DNA of 64,000 bases, taken from assembly GCA_025993015.1 (NCBI GenBank), contig DAJPFV010000001.1, positions 2,320,617 to 2,384,616 on the forward strand. The letters are read 5' to 3'. Position 1 is the first letter of the stretch, and each line of letters opens with the position of its first letter. This stretch comes from Coriobacteriaceae bacterium (lineage in GTDB: Bacteria; Actinomycetota; Coriobacteriia; Coriobacteriales; Coriobacteriaceae). Made by a program: the position numbers and the translations under genes. Positions 47,519 through 55,080 of this stretch are shown here, in pieces. The notes beneath the pieces were generated by a model, which was given only the letters and a program-made list of their open reading frames with translations, was not told where the DNA came from and did no database searches.

Positions 47519-48117
47519 TAACGCTCATTCCTTTCGCGAATCTTGCGGGCACGCTCCCCACGCTGCTTGGCTTTGCGCTTGGCGCGGGCCTCATCACGGG
47601 CATTGAGCTCGGCAGTCGCATCGACCTCGCGAGCGGCAGGGCTCAAAAACATGTAACCAACGAGGGAAAATACGACACCCACGGTAATACCGATGTCCGC
47701 AACGTTAAAGACAGGGAAATCAATGAAGGTAGCAGCAATAAAATCAGTTACAAAGCCCATGGCCAAGCGATCGATCGCGTTGCCGATGGCGCCGCCCGCA
47801 ACCATAGCCATGCCCACGACCTCCAGGCGAGCGAGTTGAGGCGCGCGAACCAGGTACACGGCAATGGCGATAATAACCGCAAGCGCCAGTACGGCAAACG
47901 CTATGCCATGGCCCTCGCCCATGCTAAAGGCGGCTCCGATATTGCGAACGAACACGAAATCGATCACGCCGGGGATAACGGTCATATGCAGGGCATCGCC
48001 CACGGAACGAACCGCAAACTTGGTCAGCTGGTCAACAAGCAGCACAGCGAACGCCACGCCACCAGCAACACCCAACCGCCAACGCAAAGCCGGCGTCATA
48101 TCCCCAGTACGACCCAA
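47518..48117 (-). CDS. lspA: Lipoprotein signal peptidase (signal peptidase II)
   Basis: LspA cuts the signal of prolipoproteins such as those at 4972, 6044 and 6582. The 199-residue protein has four membrane segments and the two Asp motifs FVRNIGAAFSMGEG... and GGAIGNAIDRLAMGFVTDF, then FPVFNVADIGITVGVVFSL. The catalytic Asp residues are in NAIDR and NVADI. After residue 165 it carries a basic, Arg/Lys/Glu-rich cytoplasmic tail longer than usual. It is translationally coupled to rluD. Confidence 0.94.
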   Translation of the reverse strand: MGRTGDMTPALRWRLGVAGGVAFAVLLVDQLTKFAVRSVGDALHMTVIPGVIDFVFVRNIGAAFSMGEGHGIAFAVLALAVIIAIAVYLVRAPQLARLEVVGMAMVAGGAIGNAIDRLAMGFVTDFIAATFIDFPVFNVADIGITVGVVFSLVGYMFLSPAAREVDATAELNARDEARAKRKAKQRGERARKIRERNER

Positions 48118-48236
48118 AGAAATCCCCTACCCTCAAGAACTCGAATTCCGTTTAACGCAAGTCACCATCTTATAGTGACAAGCGCCAAACGCGCAGCATA
48201 TTCTCCAACGCTAGCGAAATAACCAGCACAAAACAA

Positions 48237-48493
48237 AAGCGACATCCCGAATAACGGAATGTCGCTTAATAGCTTTCGACTAAGAACGCAAGTCGAAAGA
48301 AAGCCTTTAGTTCCAGCAATGGAAACGCCGCGTTTTCGTCACCAACAGCGAAAACGTCCCTAAGCGAGCAAGGTGACGTGAAAGAGGAGGGAAGCGTACT
48401 TTGGTACGCGACCGACGATTGAACGTCAGATTGCCGCTTAGGGGCGTTTGCAGCGTCGGTAGGTTACGGCGTTCTAGGAACGCCGTAACCTAC
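48237..48493. other. Cluster of five stem-loops between ileS and lspA
   Basis: This is a gene-free stretch. In order: 48237-48267 (aagcgacatcccg against cggaatgtcgctt, followed by TTTTGTTTTG on the minus strand, the likely ileS terminator); 48273-48299 (ctttcgact / agtcgaaag); 48331-48356 (cgttttcg / cgaaaacg). Next, a nested structure at 48354-48447 has outer stem ccctaagcg / cgcttaggg, middle stem tgacgt / acgtca and inner hairpin gcgtac-tttg-gtacgc. Last, 48459-48493 is a 16-bp perfect stem with a three-base loop that includes the ileS stop codon. The nested part looks like a structured RNA or a repeat unit. No ORF is seen in it. 48118-48236 holds nothing recognisable. Confidence 0.75.
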
Positions 48494-51291
48494 AAAGCGT
48501 CGGCGCAGCGCTTGCAAATATGCGCGTGGCCGTTGTACTCGCCGACGGTGGTGCGGTAGTTCCAGCAACGGTCGCAGCACTCGCCCTCGGCTGCCTCGAT
48601 GGCAACGGAGAGTTCCTCGCCCTGGGTCAGCTCAACATCGGAAACGATGTAGAACTCGGCCAGGTCGACGGCCTTATCACCGGTCAGCAGCGCGTACATC
48701 TCGGCGGGAACGACCGCCTTGACGCGGACCTGCTGGCTCTTGGTGAAGGTGCCGGCAGAACGGGCATCCTCAAGGGACTTGGTCACGGCGCTACGGAGCT
48801 CGAGCGAAGCCTCGAGCACACCCTCAAACTCATTGGCCTCGTCGACCGTGATGGGCGACTTGTACCAATCGAGCAGCGCGGCGTACTTCTGGTGATCGAC
48901 GCAGCCGGCGGGCGCATAGGCCATGGCCTCGTCAACCGTGTAGGACAGGATCGGCTGCAGATCGCGCATGAGCATCGAGAAGAGCTCGGCCAGCACGGTC
49001 TGGGCGCTGCGGCGCTCGAGCGAGCCGGGCTTCTCACAGTACAGACGGTCCTTCAGGGCGTCGAGATACACGTTGGAGAGCTCGGTAACCACGAAGTCGT
49101 AGAGCGCACGGTAAGCGCGCGGGAACTCGTAGCAAGAGTAAGCGTCGTCGACCTCGGCCTGGACCTGGGTCAGACGGGCAACCATGAGCTTGTCGAGCGG
49201 CAACAGGTCGGCAAAGGCGACGCCGTCGGTCTCGGGCTCAAACTGGCCCTCGAGCTCGGAGAGCAGGAAGCGCAGCGTGTTGCGGAAACGACGGTAGGCA
49301 TCGGACGTACGAGCGAGGATCTCGTGGTCGATGGAAACGTCGGAGCTGGTATCGACAGATGCAACCCACAGACGGATGATGTCGGCACCCATCTCGTCAC
49401 AGACCTTGTTGGGGTCGATGACGTTACCGAGCGACTTGGACATCTTGCGGCCCTGGCCGTCGAGCGTGAAGCCCTGCGAGACGACCGCCTTATACGGAGC
49501 GTGGCCGTTGGCGCCCACCGAGGTGAGCAGCGAGCTCTGGAACCAACCGCGGTGCTGGTCGGAGCCCTCGAGATACACGTCCGCCGGATACTCCAGCTCG
49601 GGGCGATACTCGCAGACGGCCTTCCAGGAGACGCCGGAGTCCCACCACACGTCGAGGATGTCCTTATCGGCCTTGAGGTGATGGCCGCCGCACTTGGGGC
49701 AGACGCAGGCCTCGCCCAGGTAGCTCTCGGGAGCGTCGGTGAACCAGGCGTCGGAGCCCTTCTCGTGGAAGAGCTTGATGACGGCGTCGAGAGTAGCGTC
49801 GTTCATGACCTTCTCGCCGCAGTCGGCGCAGGTGTAGCTGGGGATAGGCACGCCCCAGTTGCGCTGACGGCTGATGCACCAGTCGGGACGCTGCTCGACC
49901 ATGGCGCCAATGCGGTTAGCCGCGTGGGCCGGATACCACTTGACGTTCTCGCGGACCTCCTTGCCAGCCTGCTCGCGCAGACCCGTCTTGTCCATCGAGA
50001 CGAACCACTGGTCGGTGGCACGGAAGAGCACCGGGTGCTTGCAGCGCCAGCAGTGCGGATAGCTGTGCGTGATCTTCTTCTCAAGAACCAGGGTGCCGCG
50101 CTCGCGCAGGAACTCGATGATGTGCGGGTTGGCCTCATCGGTATCCATACCGCTGAAGGGACCACCGGTGCCAAACTCCTCGCCGGTGTAGAAATTACCG
50201 TCGTCATCGACCGGCATGCAAATGTCGGTGATACCCTCCTTAAGGCAGGCGAAGTAGTCGTCGACGCCGTGGCCGGGCGAGTTGTGGACGATACCGGTAC
50301 CGTCGTCGACACCGACGTAATCGGCCAGCAGCGCCACGCCCTCAACGCCGTCAAAGATCGGCTGCTTGTAGTGGATGTGGTGGAAGGTCTCGGCGGGAAC
50401 CACGTAGGGCTTGCCGTCGACCATGACCGGGGTGTACTCCCAGCCAAACTCCTCACAGCACTTGGGAGCCAGGTCCTCGAGCATGACCTCGGCACGCCCA
50501 TCGTGCTCAACGGCGACGTAGGCGGCGCCGGGCTTGAGGGAAACGGCCTGGTCGGAGGGGATGGTCCACGGCGTGGTCGTCCAGATGATAAAGTCGACCG
50601 GGCCGTCGAAGTTCTCGAGGCCGGCGGGCTTGGAGGTCAACTCAAAGCGCACGAAGATGGACGGGCTCGTCTCATCGGAGTACTCGATCTCGGCCTCGGC
50701 GAGTGCGGTGTGGCAGTGCTTGCACCAGTGGACGGGCTTGTGACCGCGATAGATCATACCCTTGTCGAACATGGCTTTGAAGACCTCGATGTCGGCAGCG
50801 TCATGCTGGTGATAGAGCGTCAGGTAGGGGTTGTCCCAATCGCCGAGAACGCCCAGGCGGCGGAAGCCGGCCTTCTGCAGCTCAATATTCTCGACAGCGA
50901 ACTTGTTGCAAAGCTCGCGGATCTTAGCCGTGGAGGTCTGGTTGAACTTCTCGGTGCCGAGCTTCTCCTCGACCTTATGCTCAATCGGCTGGCCGTGGCA
51001 GTCCCAACCGGGGACATAGGGAACTTCGCAGCCCTGCATCATCCAGTAACGGTTGATCATGTCCTTGGAGATCTTGTTCATAGCGTGGCCGATGTGGATC
51101 GGGCCGTTCGCGTACGGAGGGCCGTCGTGCAGCACGAACTTCTTGTGACCCTCGTTCTTCTTCAGAACTTGCTCGTAGACCTTGTTGTCCTGCCAGTCCT
51201 TGAGTCGCTTGGGCTCGGACTTGGAAAGACCGGCACGCATGGGAAATCCGGTTTTTGGCAGATTCATCGTCTGCTTGTACTCGTTTGCCAC
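48490..51291 (-). CDS. ileS: Isoleucyl-tRNA synthetase
   Basis: IleRS charges tRNA-Ile. The 933-residue protein has the class I HIGH motif in PPYANGPIHIGHAMNKISKD, the connective editing domain (WTTTPWTIPSDQAVSL), and the KMSKS loop LDGQGRKMSKSLGNVIDP. The C-terminal zinc-binding motif is ECCDRCWNYRTTVGEYNG then HICKRCADAL. The start is a GTG at 51291, with AAAGGGG five bases upstream. It is preceded by a T-box leader and ends inside a stem-loop. This is the bacterial type, about 930 residues, with editing site. Confidence 0.96.
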   Translation of the reverse strand: MANEYKQTMNLPKTGFPMRAGLSKSEPKRLKDWQDNKVYEQVLKKNEGHKKFVLHDGPPYANGPIHIGHAMNKISKDMINRYWMMQGCEVPYVPGWDCHGQPIEHKVEEKLGTEKFNQTSTAKIRELCNKFAVENIELQKAGFRRLGVLGDWDNPYLTLYHQHDAADIEVFKAMFDKGMIYRGHKPVHWCKHCHTALAEAEIEYSDETSPSIFVRFELTSKPAGLENFDGPVDFIIWTTTPWTIPSDQAVSLKPGAAYVAVEHDGRAEVMLEDLAPKCCEEFGWEYTPVMVDGKPYVVPAETFHHIHYKQPIFDGVEGVALLADYVGVDDGTGIVHNSPGHGVDDYFACLKEGITDICMPVDDDGNFYTGEEFGTGGPFSGMDTDEANPHIIEFLRERGTLVLEKKITHSYPHCWRCKHPVLFRATDQWFVSMDKTGLREQAGKEVRENVKWYPAHAANRIGAMVEQRPDWCISRQRNWGVPIPSYTCADCGEKVMNDATLDAVIKLFHEKGSDAWFTDAPESYLGEACVCPKCGGHHLKADKDILDVWWDSGVSWKAVCEYRPELEYPADVYLEGSDQHRGWFQSSLLTSVGANGHAPYKAVVSQGFTLDGQGRKMSKSLGNVIDPNKVCDEMGADIIRLWVASVDTSSDVSIDHEILARTSDAYRRFRNTLRFLLSELEGQFEPETDGVAFADLLPLDKLMVARLTQVQAEVDDAYSCYEFPRAYRALYDFVVTELSNVYLDALKDRLYCEKPGSLERRSAQTVLAELFSMLMRDLQPILSYTVDEAMAYAPAGCVDHQKYAALLDWYKSPITVDEANEFEGVLEASLELRSAVTKSLEDARSAGTFTKSQQVRVKAVVPAEMYALLTGDKAVDLAEFYIVSDVELTQGEELSVAIEAAEGECCDRCWNYRTTVGEYNGHAHICKRCADAL

Positions 51292-51299
51292 GGTACCCC

Positions 51300-51647
51300 T
51301 TTCTTGTCATGGGCGCGCACGCCCTCTGGGCACCAAAAAAGCGCCCGTCCCTGCAAGCTGGGACGAAGCGCCACAAAACGGGCAGGGTACCCGCAAAAGC
51401 TCTTCGCTTAACCACCCAGCTTAGATGCCCTCACCCGCGTCGCCGCGCGCTCGCATCCGTTACTCGGCTGGCCTGTATCGACGACCATCTCGGCGATGTC
51501 TACTAAGACGAACCTGCGCGGCACGTCCGTTGGGACCGCAGCTCCGGGGTGATTTTCATCGGTCGCATGCACGGGTTCTCAGCGCTCCCCGCTCTCTGTG
51601 GCATGCGGACGGCCGACTACTCGTCCCCATCAACGCTTATGCGGAGT
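51300..51647 (-). promoter_or_regulatory. T-box riboswitch leader of ileS
   Basis: On the minus strand the leader opens GATGGGGACGAGTAG and then CACAGAGAGCGGGGAGC, the conserved start and AG-box region of T-box stem I. A triplet ATC (51553-51551) in GATGAAAATCACCCC is the likely isoleucine specifier. Near the end CTGGGTGGTTAAGCGAAG (around 51405-51420) is the T-box bulge that pairs with the tRNA acceptor end. A terminator follows: GCGCTTCGTCCC...GGGACGGGCGC and TTTTTT at 51335-51371. Uncharged tRNA-Ile should favour read-through into ileS. The exact ends are estimated. Confidence 0.88.
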
Positions 51648-51789
51648 ATGCTAGCACGTTCCGCGTCGGCGAAAAACCCTCAACACTGGTTTTATACGTT
51701 CGGAATTTTGGTTTGAAATTCTCGCGACTGATGCAGCCGCCTTGGAGCAAAATACCTGAAAGTACTTTATCGAGCGAAAGAAGGTTGCC

Positions 51790-52872
51790 ATGCGCACGAT
51801 TGGAATGAGTGACTATACCGTCGGCGAGGACTGCTTTGACGAGTTGCCCGCCGCATTGGCCGAGTACGGGGCGAAGAAGGTCGCGATCATCGGTGGCAAG
51901 CGGGCACTGGCCGCAGCACTTCCCGGTATCGAAGCTGCGCTGGCGGGTACCGACGTCGAAATTCTGGAGACGCGCGTCTACGGCACCAACAGTACGCGCG
52001 CAAATATCGCCAAGGTCGTAAACTCCCCTGCCTGCCAGGAAGCTGACGTGCTTATCGCATGCGGCGGCGGCAAGGCGCTCGACACCGTGAAGACCGCAGC
52101 TATCGAGCTCAAGAAGATCGTCTTTACGGTCCCGACGATCTGTTCCAACTGCTCCGCCGCGACCGCCATTGCCGTCGTGTACAACGACGACGGCTCGCTC
52201 GAGGGCTATTCGTACCCCAACCGACCGGCGCACATCTTCATCAACCCCAAGATCATCGCCGAGGCACCGGCAGAGTATTTCTGGGCCGGCGTAGGCGATG
52301 CCCTGTCTAAGCAGCCCGAGGTCGAGTACGCAACGAGCGCCGGCAATCTGGAGCACACGGCAGGCCTTGGTCTGGCACTCGCCCACACCTGCTCCGAGCC
52401 GCTGTTTACCTATGGCGTCCAGGGTCTTGAGGACGTGCGCCAGGACCTGTCGAGCGAGGCCGTCAAGCAGATCGCGCTCGACATCGTGGTCAACACGGGC
52501 TATGTCTCGAACCTGACCAACCAAAACGATTACTACTACAACTCGAGCGTGGCGCACGCGTTCTACAACGCCACTTGCAGCATTCCGCGTGAGGGCACCT
52601 ACCTGCACGGCGAGGTCGTGAGCCTGGGCGTGCTCGTGTTGTTCGCCTACACGGGCGACACCGAGAACCTTAAGCGCTACGCTGCCTTTAACAAGCAGAT
52701 GGGGCTGCCCGTGACGCTTGAGCAGGTCGGGCTTTCCGAGTCCGATATCCCGGCCCTGTGCGAGTATGCGCACGCCACCAACGAGTGGAAGCAGGGAAAC
52801 CCCGAGCCCTTCACCGACGAAAAGTTCGCCGCCGCCATCAAGGCCGCCAACGCCTACGGCCGCACGCTATAG
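51790..52872 (+). CDS. gldA: Glycerol dehydrogenase-type Fe/Zn alcohol dehydrogenase
   Basis: This 360-residue protein belongs to the GldA branch of iron-containing alcohol dehydrogenases, oxidising glycerol to dihydroxyacetone with NAD. Motifs are ADVLIACGGGKALDTVKTAA (NAD-binding GGGK), FTVPTICSNCSAATAIAVVY, the metal-ligand region AEYFWAGVGDALSK (Asp), and later GTYLHGEVVSLGVL with the His ligand. A second metal His is likely within VAHAFYNATCSIPREG. The ATG follows GAAAGAAGGTTGCC. It stands alone and divergent from ileS. A hydroxy-acid or other diol substrate is possible. Confidence 0.85.
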   Translation: MRTIGMSDYTVGEDCFDELPAALAEYGAKKVAIIGGKRALAAALPGIEAALAGTDVEILETRVYGTNSTRANIAKVVNSPACQEADVLIACGGGKALDTVKTAAIELKKIVFTVPTICSNCSAATAIAVVYNDDGSLEGYSYPNRPAHIFINPKIIAEAPAEYFWAGVGDALSKQPEVEYATSAGNLEHTAGLGLALAHTCSEPLFTYGVQGLEDVRQDLSSEAVKQIALDIVVNTGYVSNLTNQNDYYYNSSVAHAFYNATCSIPREGTYLHGEVVSLGVLVLFAYTGDTENLKRYAAFNKQMGLPVTLEQVGLSESDIPALCEYAHATNEWKQGNPEPFTDEKFAAAIKAANAYGRTL

Positions 52873-52881
52873 GCCTAACCC

Positions 52882-52924
52882 AAAACCACCACAAAGGGGA
52901 CGCAGTTCATTTGTGGTGGTTTTT
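52882..52924 (+). repeat. aaaaccaccacaaa hairpin repeat, copy B (terminator of gldA)
   Basis: Arms aaaaccaccacaaa and tttgtggtggtttt are 14-bp perfect complements around ggggacgcagttca, with extra Ts at the 3' side. It shares the aaaaccaccacaaaggggac stretch with copy A at 45078 in inverse orientation. It begins ten bases after the gldA stop. Confidence 0.82.
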
Positions 52925-53386
52925 TATTGCTTCAACATTCAGTTCGCACTCGAACCCGATTCTATACGAGAAAGGGTCCGGGTACGTTTTTTGTTTATCG
53001 GTAATTCTGCGGAAGGACCACTCGGAACGGTAAACAGAAACGAACAGAGGCAGAGTACCATCGTGGTGATGGTATCCTGCCTTTTGTTTTGCGGAACCAA
53101 GGTCGCTTTATGCGAACTTGATCGCCACTTATATGGCGCATTGATGGCAATTGCTGCGTACGTGCGTACCGGGAGCCTGTACACCTCTGGCAAGGCGTAA
53201 CACACTAGACTTTGTTCCAAAGTGCGTGTGCTAAGGGGGCAGGGCCCTTAGAATTCCTGTGGAGTGTGTACGCACATACGCAGGAAAACAGCAAATTACG
53301 CTATATCAGGGCGTTCTTTCATTGGTGAGTATGGTATACACGGCTTAGTTCAACAAATAAGAATTTATATATAAAGGAGAATATTG
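52925..53386. other. Gene-free stretch before the S51 peptidase remnant
   Basis: No convincing gene is present. It contains a terminator-like hairpin at 53048-53082 (aggcagagtaccat / atggtatcctgcct with one mismatch, then TTTTGTTTT). A small stem ctaaggg / cccttag lies near 53231-53252, and an imperfect hairpin cacactagactttg / caaagtgcgtgtg at 53202-53230. Base composition shifts to AT-rich after about 53280. It may be the left flank of a transferred segment. Confidence 0.45.
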
Positions 53387-53988
53387 ATGAAAATGTTTTT
53401 ATGTTCGCACTTTTCAAGTGTAGGAAGTCTGATAAAGGAAGAAATTGAAAATAAAAAAGTCGCATTTATTCCAACAGCTTCGCTGCGTGAAGGCTACACC
53501 GGTTATGTCGGCTCGGCTCGAAAATTATTCAAAAAGTTGGGAGCAATCGTAACTGAAATTGATATTTCAACGGAGGCTTATTCAACGATACAGTCTCTTT
53601 TTGAAGATGCGGATGTGATCTATTTTACCGGCGGAAATTCTTTTTTCCTTATAGACCAGCTCCGTAAAACGGGAACGGATGAGCTGCTGAAGAAAGAATT
53701 GGCAAAGGGAAAACTGATGATTGGTGAATCGGCAGGTGCGATTGTATGCGCTCCAAGCATCCAATATATCGAGCAAATGGATGAAAAGCCGGAGGACTAC
53801 TCACAAGAAGATGATGCAGGGCTTAATTTGATTGATTTCTATGTTCTTCCGCATTTTCTTACAGCACCATTTAAGAAAGTTACCGAAAAATAATAACTGA
53901 GTTTTCGGATTTGAATATATGCCCAATTAACAATCGTCAGGGAATTGTAATTGATGGTGAAGGTTCAAAGGTTATTTGCAAAGACTAA
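53387..53988 (+). pseudogene. Peptidase S51 (dipeptidase E-like), frameshifted
   Basis: The first frame reads MKMFLCSHFSSVGSL, then DVIYFTGGNSFFLIDQLRKT, KGKLMIGESAGAIVCAPS with the nucleophile Ser, and FYVLPHFLTAPFKKVTEK with the catalytic His, and stops at 53893. One base out of frame the protein continues IITEFSDLNICPINNRQGI and VIDGEGSKVICKD up to 53988, which is a normal S51 ending. Restoring one A in the short A-run near 53888 joins the two. AT-rich codons and the strong site AAAGGAGAATATTG point to a Firmicutes-like donor. It could be a sequencing error or a slippery site rather than true decay. Confidence 0.8.
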
Positions 53989-54102
53989 TTTAAACTTCCA
54001 GTTTGCTGCACTCGCTCCTGGCAGGGTTTGGGGCAGGCACGCCCCAACAAGAAGCCGCCCCAAAGGGGCAAGAATGGGGACTGCGGACGATTTCTTGGAC
54101 CG

Positions 54103-54321
54103 TTACGTGGCCCTTCCCAGCGCAGAGCGGAACTCGGCCGGCGTGCGGCCACCGAGCGCATCGCTGCGCCTCTCCGTATTGTATCGGCCGATCCAGCCCC
54201 CGAGCTCCTCGATGAAGCGGGCGGGGGTCCAGCCCGACCAGTCCCTGCCGTGCCAGAACTCCCTCTTGAGCAGGCCGAAGAAGCCCTCCATCGCCGCGTT
54301 GTCCGGGCTGCAGCCCTTGGC
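54103..54321 (-). pseudogene. IS3-family transposase (OrfB) C-terminal fragment
   Basis: The minus strand reads AKGCSPDNAAMEGFFGLLKR, then EFWHGRDWSGWTPARFIEEL and GWIGRYNTERRSDALGGRTP AEFR, the standard end of IS3-family DDE transposases (Glu in the SPDNAAMEGFF region). The rest of the protein is cut off at about 54321. It sits between the S51 remnant and a recombinase tail, so the segment is a mobile-element scar. Confidence 0.85.
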
Positions 54322-54431
54322 GGACTGGATTGGTTACACTGATGTGGACAGTTCCGGGAGGGGCGCAAGAGACGGGAGGGCCGTGTACGCGTTCCTGCGC
54401 GAGAGCCGCGGGGAGGGGCTGCCTGGGTACG

Positions 54432-54553
54432 GCGCCTGTCAACTCGGCCTACGTCTTTGATGACCGGGTCGTACTCAATATCAAATTCACGGATGATGCC
54501 AAAACGGTCACCCGTGAGGAAGTGTTGGGTTCGAGTGCTGCGGTCAATGTTCC
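54432..54553 (+). pseudogene. C-terminal tail of a large serine recombinase, remnant
   Basis: The plus strand reads APVNSAYVFDDRVVLNIKFT then DDAKTVTREEVLGSS. Large serine recombinases of transposons and prophages often end with a beta-strand pair of this form (I-x-V-Y-D-D-x-x-x-L-x-x-x-F ... T-I/V-T). Nothing upstream matches a recombinase body. The family call is from pattern memory and is moderate. The 54322-54431 stretch before it reads as unrelated GC-rich sequence. Confidence 0.5.
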
Positions 54554-54999
54554 AACATGCTGGGGTCGAACTCGCTTGCCGGGATCACACGGTAGCCGTG
54601 GCGCAAGAGCATGTCGACGAAGACGCCGTTGCCCGCGGTGAGCGTACCGCTAAAGGTGCCGTCGTAGACGCGGCCCGCGCCGCACGAGGGACTACGGTCC
54701 TGCAGGATGCACGCGGCGATCTCTTCCGGCCCACCCGCCTGCTCGCACATGTCGAGCGCACGTTGGGCGCCTAGGCGAAATTCCAGGTCAACGGACACGC
54801 CCTCGCAGGTACAGACCTCGCCGTTCACAATCTCGGACGGCTTGCGCGGCGTAGGCAGGCCGCCAAAGACCTCAGGGCACACCAAGAGGACCTCGGTCCC
54901 TGTACGCTCGCAGGCCTCGACCAACTCGCGATGATAGTTGTCGAGCCCATTATACTTGCAGCTCTCGCCCATCAAACAGGCACTCACCACGATCTTCAT
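54544..54999 (-). CDS. DUF523 family protein
   Basis: This 151-residue protein begins MKIVVSACLMGESCKYNG, followed by VLLVCPEVFGGLPTPRKPSE and AACILQDRSPSCGAGRVYDG. The Cys residues (SACL, CKY, CPE, PSCG) form the conserved set of the DUF523 family, which may bind metal or an Fe-S cluster; function is not established. The ATG at 54999 is favoured because GAGAGG lies eight bases upstream. The ATG at 55005 is too close. Its end abuts the recombinase tail on the other strand. Confidence 0.85.
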   Translation of the reverse strand: MKIVVSACLMGESCKYNGLDNYHRELVEACERTGTEVLLVCPEVFGGLPTPRKPSEIVNGEVCTCEGVSVDLEFRLGAQRALDMCEQAGGPEEIAACILQDRSPSCGAGRVYDGTFSGTLTAGNGVFVDMLLRHGYRVIPASEFDPSMLEH

Positions 55000-55019
55000 T
55001 TCCATCCCTCTCAAGCAAA

Positions 55020-55054
55020 ACGCCCCATTTGAGTAAGCTGCTCAAATGGGGCGT
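55020..55054 (-). terminator. Terminator of ftsH
   Basis: Perfect 14-bp arms acgccccatttgag and ctcaaatggggcgt flank a seven-base loop. On the minus strand the run TTTTGCTTGA follows. It lies between ftsH and the DUF523 gene. Confidence 0.82.
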
Positions 55055-55080
55055 CGGCGTTTACTGGCTCGGCCGCGGCT

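Noticed and set aside
48520..51411. A 963-codon open frame antisense to ileS
   Set aside because: It mirrors ileS codon structure in a GC-rich gene, has no family motif, and the sense strand encodes a complete synthetase.
53144..53200. 18-codon frame MAIAAYVRTGSLYTSGKA resembling the start of a serine recombinase
   Set aside because: Only a few residues resemble the IAAYVRVS start, there is no continuation, and such short matches are expected by chance. It is noted because a recombinase tail lies 1.2 kb downstream.
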